Source: Glomus cerebriforme (Eukaryota > Glomeromycota > Glomeromycetes > Glomerales > Glomeraceae). Taken from it: DNA of 16,080 bases. The stretch is from contig QKYT01000374.1 in the NCBI GenBank assembly GCA_003550305.1, forward strand, positions 5,541-21,620. The letters are read 5' to 3'. Under the pieces are notes generated by a model. The model was given only the letters and a program-made list of their open reading frames with translations. It was not told where the DNA came from and searched no databases. Positions 1 through 9,377 of the stretch are shown one piece after another. Position 1 is the first letter of the stretch. The number at the start of each line of letters is the position of its first letter. Both the position numbers and the translations under genes were made by a program.

Positions 1-27
1 CTAGTTTCGGCAAGCAACCTTATAGGG

Positions 28-41
28 GTCGCCATGGCGAC
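28..41. repeat. GC-rich 14-bp perfect palindrome with flanking direct repeat
   Basis: GTCGCCATGGCGAC is its own reverse complement. GGGTCGCCA occurs at 26-34 and again at 42-50, 16 bases apart. This 25-bp patch is GC-rich in a window that is otherwise almost all A and T. It may be an end of a mobile element that continues left of the window. Confidence 0.6.
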
Positions 42-118
42 GGGTCGCCACATAGTAACGCCCTTAAATTTATATTATTATAATAGTAAATAAGCAAGTT
101 TATTATTTATTTTTTTAG

Positions 119-631
119 GATATTAATAATTATGGTATAAAATATGAAAGATTAAGAATATTAGATGGGCAATATATTAGTAGCAGTTGAATAAAAAGAA
201 AAATAATATTGCAAGAAATAATTATTATGTTCAGGTAATATTTATTTAATTATTATTAGTTTATTACTTTTTTTTTGATTTTTAATCTTATATATTTTTA
301 TTCTTAGATGAGACGTATAATAGATAAAGTTACTTATAGACCAAATACACTATCCAGACTTGTTATTGTAGATATATACAGTATAATTGATTATTATTTT
401 GTACATAAATTTAATGATCATGTTTATATGCTAACCTATATACAATTAACATCAAAAGTTATAGAAAATAAATATGGATGCAAATATTTTACTTAATACA
501 GATCAAAAGAATTTATTGATGTAAGATGTATAGATTATTGTGTAGGATTTGCAAAAATAAGCAATAAATACTTTATAATTGATAAAGAAAATGCATTTGA
601 TGATGTTAATTGGAAAAATATTAAACATTGA
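119..631 (+). pseudogene. Spliced relic of an unknown repeated protein family
   Basis: Exon-like 119-234 (after TTTTTTAG) and 308-631 flank a 73-nt intron with GTAATA donor and TTCTTAG acceptor. The second part is 107 codons in one frame, interrupted only by TAA 494-496. It includes DIYSIIDYYFVHKF, YIQLTSKVIENKYGCKYF and RCIDYCVGFAKISNKYFIID, and ends naturally at TGA 629-631. The first part needs a one-base shift around 185-195 to join the second in phase and has TGA at 188-190. The pattern (YGxKYF, then FIDVRxIDxCVGF) resembles a repeated family I associate with Glomeromycotina genomes, probably transposon-linked; function unknown. Clearly broken as it stands. Confidence 0.55.
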
Positions 632-743
632 TAAATAGTATATAATTATAATATTTATTTTAATTATAATTATACAAAGTTTATTATACAAATTTAATAA
701 AATTACATGGTATATAATACAATTGTACAAAAACTCTCGTGAA

Positions 744-945
744 TTTTTGTTGATACTGCTTAAATTTTAAGTTCAAAAGACGACAAATGAATTGAAATTC
801 TGATTTTAAAAAAAAATCCTTAAGGATTTTTGTTGATATTGCTTATTTTTTAAAGTTCAAAGAGAGATTAAGAAAATTAAATCCCGATTTTAAGAAAAAT
901 TCTTACAAAAGACGTAAATATTTGTTGATACTGCTTAAATATATA
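744..945 (+). repeat. Diverged direct repeats of 83 and 92 bp
   Basis: TTGTTGATACTGCTTAAAT-type units begin at 747, 830 and 922, each followed by a similar A+T-rich body (AAGTTCAAA..., ATTTTAAGAAAAAT). The first two copies are nearly complete and the third is partial. A 20-bp perfect palindrome centred on CCTTAAGG spans 812-831 at the junction of copies one and two. Confidence 0.55.
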
Positions 946-1012
946 ACACGAGTACACGATTGTATAATTATGTAAAATTATAAATATGCGTTATTTACTT
1001 TTTTTTTAAAAA

Positions 1013-1020
1013 TATATAAA
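1013..1020 (+). promoter_or_regulatory. TATA box for the small multi-exon gene
   Basis: TATATAAA lies 75 bases before the proposed ATG and is followed by a pyrimidine-rich tract (about 1035-1075) as in many fungal promoters. The surrounding base composition makes chance occurrence possible. Confidence 0.4.
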
Positions 1021-1094
1021 AGATCCTCATAAAAAACTTCTTTTAATTTATTTCTTCTTTTTAGTTACTTTTCCTACATTTAAAATCTTTAGAC

Positions 1095-1808
1095 ATGGCA
1101 GAAGAAAATGAAGTATAAATGTTTTTATTATGTATTTTCATTACTTTTATATCTTATCATTTTAATATTTTTAATATTTTAGTCTACTCCGATCTATAAA
1201 CCAAGAAATAAATATAAATTATCTGAAGTAATCAGTTTAAGAAATCAAAAAGAACATTGGCTCAGTTATTTGGTAATTTTTATTACTTTTCTTTAATAAA
1301 AATAAATTTATTTTTACTTAGCATTTTTTTATAATAGAAAATAATGAGAGAATGCCTTTATAAAAGAAATGTAGATTTTAATTCTAATTACAAAATTTAA
1401 AAACATGTTATTATATCACAGATCATTCGTACTGTAAATATCAAATTATTTTAAATTATTTTTTTTTTATTAAAAAAATTTACTAATAATTAACTTTTAT
1501 TATAGTTTAAAAAAAAAGTACCAGACTTTTCTTTAACAGCAGGAGACTGGGCGATTAAAGATATGATCATTAATACTATTCAAAGAAAACGTAAGTTACA
1601 ATATTATAAATATTTAACTATTTATTATTATTCATTTTTATTATTATTTGAATAGAAAAAAAAATACATCATAAATCTGACACTGCCTTGTGAACCTTCT
1701 CTGTTATCACATCAATCACCACATCAATTGTCATATCAATCATCATATTCATTATCACGTCCATCACCGCATCCAACACCTAAACCTTCTTTACCTCATC
1801 GAAAATAA
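1095..1808 (+). CDS. Small multi-exon gene, unknown function
   Basis: I do not recognise this protein. Predicted exons are 1095-1112, 1183-1272, 1338-1370, 1422-1433, 1506-1590 and 1656 onward. Introns are 70, 65, 51, 72 and 65 nt, each with GTA-type donors, AG acceptors and CTAAT-like branch sites (clear in introns 3 and 4). The start is MAEENE in a GACATGGCA context. Exon 2 is polar (PRNKYKLSEV...WLSYL) and exon 5 contains DFSLTAGDWAIKDMI. Read literally, the last exon ends at TGA 1691-1693 (91 aa). One base fewer in the A9 tract at 1656-1664 would open a 50-codon Ser/Pro/His-rich tail ending at TAA 1806-1808 (about 129 aa). Without splicing intron 3, a 56-aa product would end at 1400. It could also be a spliced fragment of a repeat family. 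Confidence 0.45.
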
Positions 1809-1818
1809 ATAAATAAAA
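1804..1818 (+). terminator. AATAAA cluster after the small gene
   Basis: Overlapping AATAAATAAATAAAA directly at the end of the last open exon provides two poly(A)-type signals. Confidence 0.35.
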
Positions 1819-2520
1819 GGGTAGAAAACCTAAAGGCAAAAATAATGTAACTATTTATTTATTAAATGATATTTTTAAATGAATTAATTACTTTAATACT
1901 TAAAAATTTTTATAAATTTTACCCCTTACCTTTAATAGAAGAGAAATTAAACTTAATAAATATATTAGTCATTTTTTAGGTTTGTAATATAAGTAGCTGG
2001 TGTTAATTATTTACATTTGTTTTAAAATATCCATTACTAAACAATAATTATTTATATTTTAGAGGTAATTATTATGTAATTTATGCATGTTTTATTAACT
2101 TACAAATAAAATGCATATAATAAATTTTCTCTGTTAAAATTGATAAAATCATTATATATTATATACTATTTAGTATTTCAGTAGAATTTAAATATTTTAT
2201 TAAAAGGTATATTAAGTAGAATTTATGTAGATATTAAATTTTAATTAAATTAATAATAGTTATCAATATACTTAAAACATTATTAAATTAATTTTAAGGA
2301 GATTTTTAGTATTCATTTTGTATATTTTAAGATATCTATTAAATATAAATGTAAAAATTAAGTATAATTTCATTATAATTTAGTATAATTTACTATTAAA
2401 AGTTAATTATAAATATATTAGTTTATATATTTTTCAGTATACTTTAAGTATATTATTATAATATAAGGATATTTTAACCATAAAACAAGTATGTTTTAAG
2501 AATGTATATTTTTTATAGAA
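1809..2520. other. A+T-rich intergenic stretch
   Basis: No coding signal was seen in six frames. Short iterations such as AGTATAATTT occur around 2361-2395. This is probably decayed repeat DNA. Confidence 0.4.
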
Positions 2521-2763
2521 AGTGATCATAAAATGATGAAATATAGCTCATTCGATTCATCTCACTAAGGTATATCGAATGGTACTAATTTCACATTTCT
2601 AGGCGTGATATATAGATGTCAAGATATTTAACAAATTAGCATTTTTTTATGATTTATCAAATATCTCAGCTTTTATCATACCCAGAAATGCAAAATTAGT
2701 ACCATTTGATACGTCTCAGTGAGGCAAATTGACTGAGTTATATTTTATCTTTTTATGATCACT
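2521..2763. mobile_element. 243-bp foldback/MITE-like element
   Basis: The sequence from AGTGATCATAAAA (2521) to TTTTATGATCACT (2763) is one long imperfect palindrome. Arms of about 120 bp (2521-2640 and 2645-2763) match over most positions, including GGTACTAATTT, CATTTCT and AGATATTT blocks, and meet at a loop of only a few bases. A GAA trinucleotide flanks both ends (2518-2520, 2764-2766), possibly a 3-bp target duplication. There is no coding capacity. Transcription would form a long hairpin RNA. Confidence 0.75.
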
Positions 2764-3540
2764 GAATAGCAAGATAACTAATAAATTGTATTTTTTAATT
2801 CTATAGTATACATATTGGATACCCAATATATAGCAGATTTTTTGCATTTTAGGTATCTGATATTTATAAGNTATCTGTAAGATATCTGTAAGATAGATTA
2901 GTTTTTGACCAGTAATACTTCAGTTTTCTGAAATCTAAAGAAAAACAAAGAATGTTAGTAAATGTTCATTTAATAAAAAAATAAACAAAAAAATTTTTGA
3001 AGTCTTACCTTCAAAATGGAAGTTTAGAACTGTACTTTAGTTTTCTGGAACCTAAAAAAAATAAAAAAAATATTAGTAAATGTTTATTAAATAAAAAAAG
3101 TATATATTTATTTACTTTTGAAAGTAAAATTTGAAAATAATGAGAAGAATCCAGAGTCCTGCAAAAAAAAAATTAAAAAAAAAAGAAAAAATCTATATGC
3201 TGCAGATTAAACATAAAGTTTGGAGAACTTACCAATTTTATCTAAGATTTCAAAAATCAAAACCTAAAATTTAAAAACAATTAAATAATAGTTTAATTAA
3301 AGTTTATTAGAATAAAAAAAAATCTTCAAAGATTTTTGTGCAAAATTTTTAACAAATTTGCAATATTGGAGATTATTGCAGATTTTTTCTAAAAACTTTA
3401 CTAAAAAAATTTGAAGAAAATTATTTGAAGAACTGTGTAGATATTTATCAAAAATACATAAAAAAAAAGCAAAAAATCTGCAAATTTTGCAGATTTCTGC
3501 AGTTCTGTACCTCTAAAATTTTTCTGATAACTTCAATATT
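2764..3540. repeat. Simple and diverged repeats, including an ambiguous base
   Basis: The stretch contains an 11-bp tandem TATCTGTAAGA (2872-2893) directly after an N at 2871. A roughly 70-bp direct repeat (TTTTCTGAAATCTAAAG... at about 2926-2995 and TTTTCTGGAACCTAAAA... at about 3037-3105) follows. GCAGATTTTTTGC occurs at 2833-2845 and in inverted orientation at 3469-3481. A hairpin AAATCTGCAA/TTGCAGATTT lies at 3474-3496. No coding signal; it may be the remains of a non-autonomous element of about 650 bp. Confidence 0.45.
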
Positions 3541-3559
3541 TAGTATTAGTTTTAGATAT

Positions 3560-4085
3560 TTGATTTTTTTTATTCATAGAACTGTTTAAGTGTATTACTA
3601 ATATGAGTTAATTTTTTAATATATTTTGCTAATTTATGCACTTTAATTATTGCAACATTAACTAATTTTAATTCTTGTTTTATACCTAAATTCAAAACAT
3701 GAGCTACATAATGATAATGAAAGAAGATTAATATTGAAAATTTATTGTCAAAAGAGCAATCTCTTTTTTACAAACTAGCATTGCTAATTCATTATCTATA
3801 GTAAATGCAACAACTCTATTTGTAATGTTAAACTCTTGTAAAACTCACATAATTTTATTAGAAATATTAATTCCAAAGTGACTGATATTAAAAAAAATTA
3901 TATCCAGAAGGAAATTACATAATTTTTATTCAGAATTTATATAATATATTGTTAAATAAAAACTCTCTTAATTTATTGAGAATATTCATATATCTGCTGT
4001 TAGAGAAAATCATCCATTAATTTTATAAAGTTCATTTATGATCTGATTTCTTTGGTATTAAATGAACTAATTATTAAATTTATAT
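3560..4085 (-). pseudogene. hAT transposase relic 1 (catalytic middle region)
   Basis: Reading the minus strand across frameshifts and stops gives a hAT (BED/ricesleeper-type) transposase core. It starts with a KLxDDFSLTADIW-like segment near 4010-4060 (first catalytic Asp region). AFTIDNELAML follows, with TIDNE at 3788-3802 (the TxDNxSNM block of hAT enzymes). A decayed HYRCVAHVLNLG-like block is at about 3685-3719, then VHKLAKYIKKL and LKQFYE near 3590-3640. hAT transposases cut and paste DNA using an RNase H-like fold. No dimerisation domain or zinc finger was found, so this is a fragment of one element. Confidence 0.6.
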
Positions 4086-4289
4086 TAATAAAAAAAATGA
4101 ATTAAAATTTATGCATATACTATTTATAAATTAAATTTTAATCATTAAAATAAACTTAACCTTTTACTTTATGTTAGTAAAAAAAATTAACAAATTTTCT
4201 AAAATAATAATTTTCAATAATTATAAATGGTTATAAGTTATAAATTAACTATGATAACCAAAAACTTATTAACTATCTTAAATTAATTA

Positions 4290-5284
4290 AATCTTGGCCA
4301 ATTACAAGTTTATTAGCAACATTTTTAAGTCTAAAAAATTGCTTTGTTTTAGAAAAATATTTTGTAATAATTAGATGATACAATCACTAGTAGTAAATTA
4401 TTCTCAAGCAAACTGTTAACTCCAATTAATTATAAAGTGGATTTATCTGATAATTTATATGAATAGTTAATTAATTATTATAACAAAACATATAGTAATT
4501 TAGGAGTCAAATTTATTTTAATAAATTATTTAATTGAAATAGTTTTGCAAAATGATTTATCAAATCAATATATAATCGTTTAACTAATAATTAATTAATG
4601 TAAAAGAATTTATGTTACTGCAAAAATATTCAGATTAAAATTAATATCTTTATATACAAATAATTCTCACATTTTGGCAAAATTTATTCAAGATAATAAT
4701 TCAATAGATTTATTTCTGAGATAAGTCTAATATTATTTTGAATATATATTATGACTTCTAACTGATAAACATATACATAGGCTTGCTTATATTAAATGGT
4801 ATTTACCAGTTGTTGATCATCTAATAGAGTTTTTTAAACTTAAATCAAATTAAATATAAAGACAATTTGAATTTATCAAATTAAATCAAATTCAAATCAA
4901 ATTTGAATCAAATATTAAATATTTATCAAATTAATCAATCAAAGAATTTTTGAATCAAATCAAATCAAATTTGAATCAAATCAAAAAAAAGCTGATTTAA
5001 ATTGCAAATTCAAATCAAATTTAAATCAAATGTCAAATGTTAAATCAAATTACATATTCCTACTATCTAACTTAGTTTTACTGCTAATTAAAAGAAATAA
5101 TGACCATAGTATTAATATTGAGCTTTAAAATTCCAATAAATTTTATAAACTATTATATGATAGCATAATTCTGATTTATAATATTTACAGTTAGTTTATT
5201 TCTGCTAATTTCATTATTAAAAAAAGAAATAATAGTAAAACTTATATAGCAGTAATACCAATAAATAGACAATTTCATTTATAA
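4290..5284 (+). pseudogene. Relic of a second unknown repeated protein family, split by a repeat array
   Basis: The plus strand reads PITSLLATFLSLKNCFVLEK near 4299-4358. After one frameshift near 4370, a single frame with stops runs from LDDTITSSKLF (4371) through LSDNLYE, SHILAKFIQDNNSIDLF and HIHRLAYIKWYLPVVDHLIE to TAA 4851-4853. After an inserted A/T/C array it resumes with NNDHSINIEL, FYKLLYDSII, YNIYS*FISANFII and SKTYIAVIPINRQFHL, ending at TAA 5282-5284. I associate this C-terminal pattern (KxYxAVIPINRxFHL) with an abundant uncharacterised family in Glomeromycotina genomes. Function is unknown; it is clearly broken by about eight stops, a frameshift and an insertion. Confidence 0.55.
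4853..5050. repeat. Degenerate AATCAAATTC array inserted in a relic gene
   Basis: About 200 bp built of variants of AAATCAAATTCAAATC and AAATTTGAATC in both orientations. It has no CpG. It looks like the GAATCG array at 15779-15903 with every CG changed to CA or TG. It separates the two halves of the plus-strand relic at 4290-5284, so it is probably an insertion or an end of one. Confidence 0.6.
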
Positions 5285-5487
5285 TTATTTAATAATATGT
5301 AATTAGTTTATTTTATTAAATAATATTTGCTATATTACAATTTTACAAATTATTACAAACTGGATTGCTAATTTTGTTTAAATAATTATTTAATAAAATA
5401 ACTATAAATCAATTAATCTAATTAATTATATTGTATTTAATTTGGTATATGTTTTATATATTAATCACCAATTTTTGTTTAATCTGA

Positions 5488-6463
5488 TATATGGTCCAGT
5501 GCAAAAAGATTTGTACCTCACTGAAAAAGAAAATGATTTGCACTAAAAAATCATTCATATAACATAAACAAGATGGGCTGATTTTTTTTTTCTGTTAGTA
5601 CTTATCCCTTACAATACTTTTCTTAAAAAAAAACTTTCCTTTACTAATAAAATTTTTCATGAAATGAAGAACTGCACCATTAATAGACAATAAAAAGTTA
5701 ATGGTAATCAATATTTATAATTATTTTTCAGGAGATAACTCAAGAAAAAATGACCATTGAAAGCTCTCATTACGCAAGTAGATTGCTGAAGTATTGGGTA
5801 TAGTAAAGGGAACAGTTGGGAAGTATTGTTTTGTACTAAAACAAGCGTAGTGATAACACTTTTACACCACATAAAATTCTCAGACGATCTAAAGTGCAAA
5901 AAAATAGGAATTAATTAACTGGTTAAATGTTCATGATATTTCTTTTTCTAGCAATTTAAAAAGACCAAAACTTTTAGAATTAGTTCAAATAAACAAAGAA
6001 AAGGTATCATTTACTTGTGTAAAGATTGCAGAGTAGTTTGAACATAAACTTTTTTTTACCCTTTCATATTATTGTGAACTTCAGCCAATAGAAGGTGTTT
6101 GGGTGGTAGTAAAGGACGAAGTTGCATGTTTAACTCTATATCCAAACCTTTTATTTGTTAGAAATACACTTCTGGAAATATTTAAAAAAAAATTACATCA
6201 CAGATTATTATTGGACTTTGGAAAAGAGCACTTAAAAATGCAAAAAAATATTTTGAAACTGACAAAAACACATAATTAATCAATGATGAATTTAACAACT
6301 ATAGTAACTCTAATAATGATCACGTGATTTAACATAATTTTTATATTATAACTTTTCCAATATGTACTGATATTATTTCAATAAAAAAAAATTTTTCACA
6401 TATTAAAATTCTTTTTATTGGCAATTTGTTTAAGGTACAAATCTTTTTGCACCGGACTATATA
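5488..6463 (+). mobile_element. Internally deleted Tc1/mariner element
   Basis: 31-bp terminal inverted repeats at 5488-5518 and 6433-6463 match at 29 positions (outer bases TATATRGTCCRGTGC, then AAAAAGATTTGTACCT). They are bounded by TATA sequence compatible with the TA target site of this superfamily. At about 976 bp the element is shorter than a typical 1.3-1.6 kb autonomous copy. It encloses a broken transposase. A 10-bp ATCACGTGAT palindrome lies near the right end (6319-6328). Confidence 0.85.
5740..6280 (+). pseudogene. Tc1-like transposase remnant
   Basis: Two recognisable pieces remain. At about 5767-5840 the frame LRK*IAEVLGIVKGTVGKY matches the N-terminal helix-turn-helix (IAxxLGISKSTV pattern) that binds the TIRs. 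At 6070-6230 CELQPIEGVWVVVKDEVACL matches the last DDE block (LNPIENxWxxLK), with the catalytic Glu at 6091-6093 intact. Between them lies a degraded second HTH-like stretch (RPKLLELV, IAE near 5960-6035). The segment that should carry the first two catalytic Asp residues is missing, and several stops interrupt the frame. The transposase cannot be functional. Confidence 0.75.
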
Positions 6464-6494
6464 TACTATATTAACTAATTATTTTAATAGTTAT

Positions 6495-7060
6495 CAATCA
6501 AATATATACCCAATTGAACAGCATTATAGCTGTAATCTCTTATATCTTTAATTAAATTCTCAATTTTAGGAATTATTTTAATTACAGTATATGTTCTTTT
6601 TTACTACTAATATCTAATATTTTTTATATTTAAATTTTATCTAAAAATGTAATAAATAATAATCCAAATATATACTGATTTAATATATTCTTCTATCCAT
6701 CAAATGCTAATATTACACCAACCTATATTTTTTGTTTCATTATTTAATATATAATTTAATAATACTTTTTATTCTAATAAAATTAAGTATGGATTTAAAA
6801 ATTTAAATAAATCTAATATTGCTTGATTTTCAATCCATTAAAATAGAAATCTATTTAATATTATTACTCTTAATAAAAGATGTTTAAAAATTAGTTGCTC
6901 TTTTTTTATAAATATTCAAATAAGAATATTTCTTATTATATTATTACTAGTTTTAATTAAATGAAGATGGCATTTAAATGATATTATTAATGTTAAAGCA
7001 AAGAATTAAATTGAAGAAATTTCTTCTTCTATTGTTTTAAAAAAAATATAGTATTAAAAA
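6495..7060 (-). pseudogene. hAT-like transposase relic 2
   Basis: The minus strand reads WIENQAILDLFKFLNP (about 6790-6838), then KVLLNYILNNETKN, a decayed segment corresponding to GVxLxFDGWTN (around 6680-6720) and IPKIENLIKDIRDYSYN (about 6515-6570). This order (xFLNPxLxLP.RxxLSxxIL, FDGWTN, then IRxYSYN) is that of the RNase H-like catalytic part of hAT transposases that I associate with mycorrhizal fungi. Many stops and frame changes are present. It covers the same catalytic region as relic 1 (3560-4085), so it derives from a different element. Its downstream part is cut off by the Tc1 element. Confidence 0.5.
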
Positions 7061-8163
7061 TTACTTTACATAAATTTTAAGTATTTAATACTTTTTCTCT
7101 TCCAATCTTATTAGAATTTAAATCTGCTCTTAAATGTTTTTTCTTTGCAATTTTCTTATTTTAATTATTTATTAGATTAATAATAGCATTTATTTGTTTC
7201 TGACTGCCAATTTTTTCTTAAAAAAATATATAATTTTTTAAATAATTTTTTTTATTTATAAATATAAACTTTAAAAGTTCACTTTCTTTTTTTTAAAAAA
7301 ATTTTCAAAACATGCAAAATAAACAGTATAATTATTTCAATTATTTTATTTGCTAAATAAATTTTCATAAAGATGACTCATATATAATTAAACTGATATA
7401 TAATAACTAATCATATTTATTTATTAAATAATCTGATCTAAAATAAATAGAGTTCAAGTTAACTGATCAATAAGTTAATATCTTTATCTGATTTTATGTT
7501 TAGCATTTTCTTTCATAGTCCATATTTTGGCTATAAGTCTAACGTTCTTCTGTTTAAATAATTCAATTTCAGATTCTTTTTTTGAAAATACTTTTTTATA
7601 TATTATATACAAATATTTAAAATAAAAAAAAATATATAAGAAAATTTTTGGGACTGACAGTCTCAAAAAAATACCAAGAAAAATTTTTATTAATATATGC
7701 AAAAAATAAATACAAAGATTAGGACTTTACCTAAAATATATAATATTTCTATACTAATATACATAATTATTCCTTTTCAAAAAATCTCTGAATCTATTAT
7801 TTTTTCATTTCTAATTTTTTTTTAATATTCATCCTATTTCTTAATAATCCAATAATAATTTTTATCACCCACTTCATATTTTTACGTAACTTTTTTTATT
7901 CTCAAAATCTTCTTCTAAAGCTGACTTAATAAAATGAATATTAAGTGAATTTTTACTTATGCAAAAAATTTTATTTGAGATATAAAGGAAAAAATATCAT
8001 TCTGTATAGTCATGATTTTGAAGAGATAGTCTTATTCTTTATTAAAAGTATCATCTGTCTTTCATTTTCTTTTATTAGTTTAGTAAGCACTTTCATATTG
8101 TATAATATTTTTATGAATAAAAAGATACCAGAGATATTAAATTAGTTAATAGAATAAGTCTTA
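7061..8163 (-). other. A+T-rich zone with weak coiled-coil coding debris
   Basis: The only open frame of note is 7484-7702 on the minus strand (72 aa). Its second half, KKESEIELFKQKNVRLIAKI, has the charged heptad look of a coiled coil; its first half is hydrophobic and low complexity. A minus-strand segment LIKENERQMILLIKNKT lies at about 7990-8080. These could be exons of one decayed gene running from about 8870 to 7480, but no domain is recognisable. The plus-strand frame 7945-8145 is probably its shadow. Confidence 0.3.
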
Positions 8164-8433
8164 AGCAACTCTGAAATAAAATAAACTTACTAATCTAAGC
8201 AAATAGCAATTTAACTTCTTAAATGTTTTAATTACATAATCTATATAATTTGTATTTTTCTTACTAATAACTTCAAATTGTAGATTTAGTGATATTTTTT
8301 TTAGTGAGTTTTTAACAATATGAATATATGTATGAAGAATTACTGAAATATATTCAAAGTTTAATTTTTGAATTTTATTTATGATAATTATATTTAAATA
8401 AGTTTTATAACTAGGTAATATATGTATAATAAA
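8164..8433 (-). pseudogene. 90-codon open frame without ATG, possible decayed coding exon
   Basis: Stop-to-stop open frame on the minus strand, unusually long for sequence this A+T-rich. It includes YLNIIIINKIQKLNFEYIS, VKNSLKKISLN and LQFEVISKKNTNYIDYVIK. The segment FEVxSxxNTxxxDYxIK is reminiscent of the restriction-endonuclease-fold-like region in Crinkler-type proteins of mycorrhizal fungi (FEVVxExNxGRVDYAIK as I recall it); this is a weak similarity. There is no Met start, and stops flank both sides. Upstream minus-strand debris continues to about 8870. Confidence 0.35.
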
Positions 8434-9072
8434 TCACCTTAGGTAATACAGTAAAGCTTTATCCTTATCATTAATATTGTGAAATTTTTTTCATAAAGCA
8501 AATTAAGCAATAATATTATAAGTCAGTTATATGTAAAAGTAACTTAACAAAAAAATGAAAAAATCTACTTGATATAAATTGTAATATATTTGTTATTCAC
8601 TATCAACCTATATTTTGCTAATATTTTTTTCAAATCTTTTTGGATTTTATATGATGAATATGAACATATTTTTTATTTACTAAATTCCTTAACAAAGTCT
8701 GTAAATCTTGATATAGATTTACCTAGAATTTTTTATTTTTTAAGCTTTTCATTAGTTATCTTGAAAAAATTTATCTTTTCTTTTTATACTTATTTTACTA
8801 AGCTTCAAGTTCTTCTTCTTACACAAAAAATTGATAAATTCATTCATTTTATATTTTCAAATCACCTCAGTTGATACGAGGACATTTTTTTTTCTTTCAT
8901 TAAGGTAAAGGTAAAAGTGATTTCTATAGCATTACACTTTTATAAGCTATAAAAAAAATGGTATTACATTTTGAAGACTAGTAATTTGCTTTTAAAATAC
9001 TAACTAATTACATTTGAGGAAAAGAGTCATTTGTATAAATATGTTATTATTGAAATATTAAAACAGTTACAT
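8434..9072. other. Intergenic stretch, mostly uninformative
   Basis: A plus-strand frame at 8590-8874 (94 aa) is rich in F, L, I and Y. It is better explained as the complement of A-rich minus-strand debris (NLYQDLQTLLRNL-like, about 8640-8720). Near 8905-8975 short inverted pieces GGTAAAAGTG/CACTTTT and CTATAGC/GCTATA may be a small decayed hairpin element. Confidence 0.3.
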
Positions 9073-9220
9073 AAATTATAAACTTAGCAAGCTTTTGAAA
9101 TGATGCAAAAAAAAAGGTTATAAAGTTAGCAACTATGATAAAATACAAACTTAGCAAACTTTTGGTATGATATAAGAAAAAGTTTATAATGTTAGTAACT
9201 ACAACAAAATATAAACCTAA
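9073..9220. repeat. Tandem repeat, period about 67 bp
   Basis: Units starting AAACTTAGCAA at 9080 and 9147, and AAACCTAA at 9213, are spaced 67 and 66 bp. Each is followed by TTTTGRWATGAT, an A-rich run and GTTAGYAACTA. About two copies are present. The minus-strand 61-aa open frame here is a by-product of the repeat, as shown by its internal duplication. Confidence 0.55.
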
Positions 9221-9377
9221 AGTTAATAACATAAATTACTACAAAATGTTTATTCCTAAATTTCTTGAATACAATAATAATGGTAAAGTTAACTAAAATA
9301 TTTCATATCTTCATATTGAAGACTTAACATAACTTTGTATTTTATAGATGTAGCCAAACTTCATAAATTTAAATTAG

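Noticed and set aside
503..730. Minus-strand 75-aa frame rich in I, Y and N
   Set aside because: It is antisense to the better-supported plus-strand relic at 308-631 and composed of low-complexity A+T codons.
744..945. CRISPR-like array
   Set aside because: Repeats are few and diverged, the spacing is uneven, and the context is a eukaryotic genome with introns.
5708..5899. Minus-strand 63-aa frame
   Set aside because: It is antisense to the helix-turn-helix part of the Tc1 transposase relic.
8590..8874. Plus-strand 94-aa frame as a real gene
   Set aside because: The F/L/I/Y-rich composition is what the complement of A-rich coding debris gives; no start context, domain or splice signals.
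9047..9232. Hydrophobic minus-strand 61-aa frame, possible membrane peptide
   Set aside because: It is entirely explained by the 67-bp tandem repeat; the peptide repeats with the DNA.
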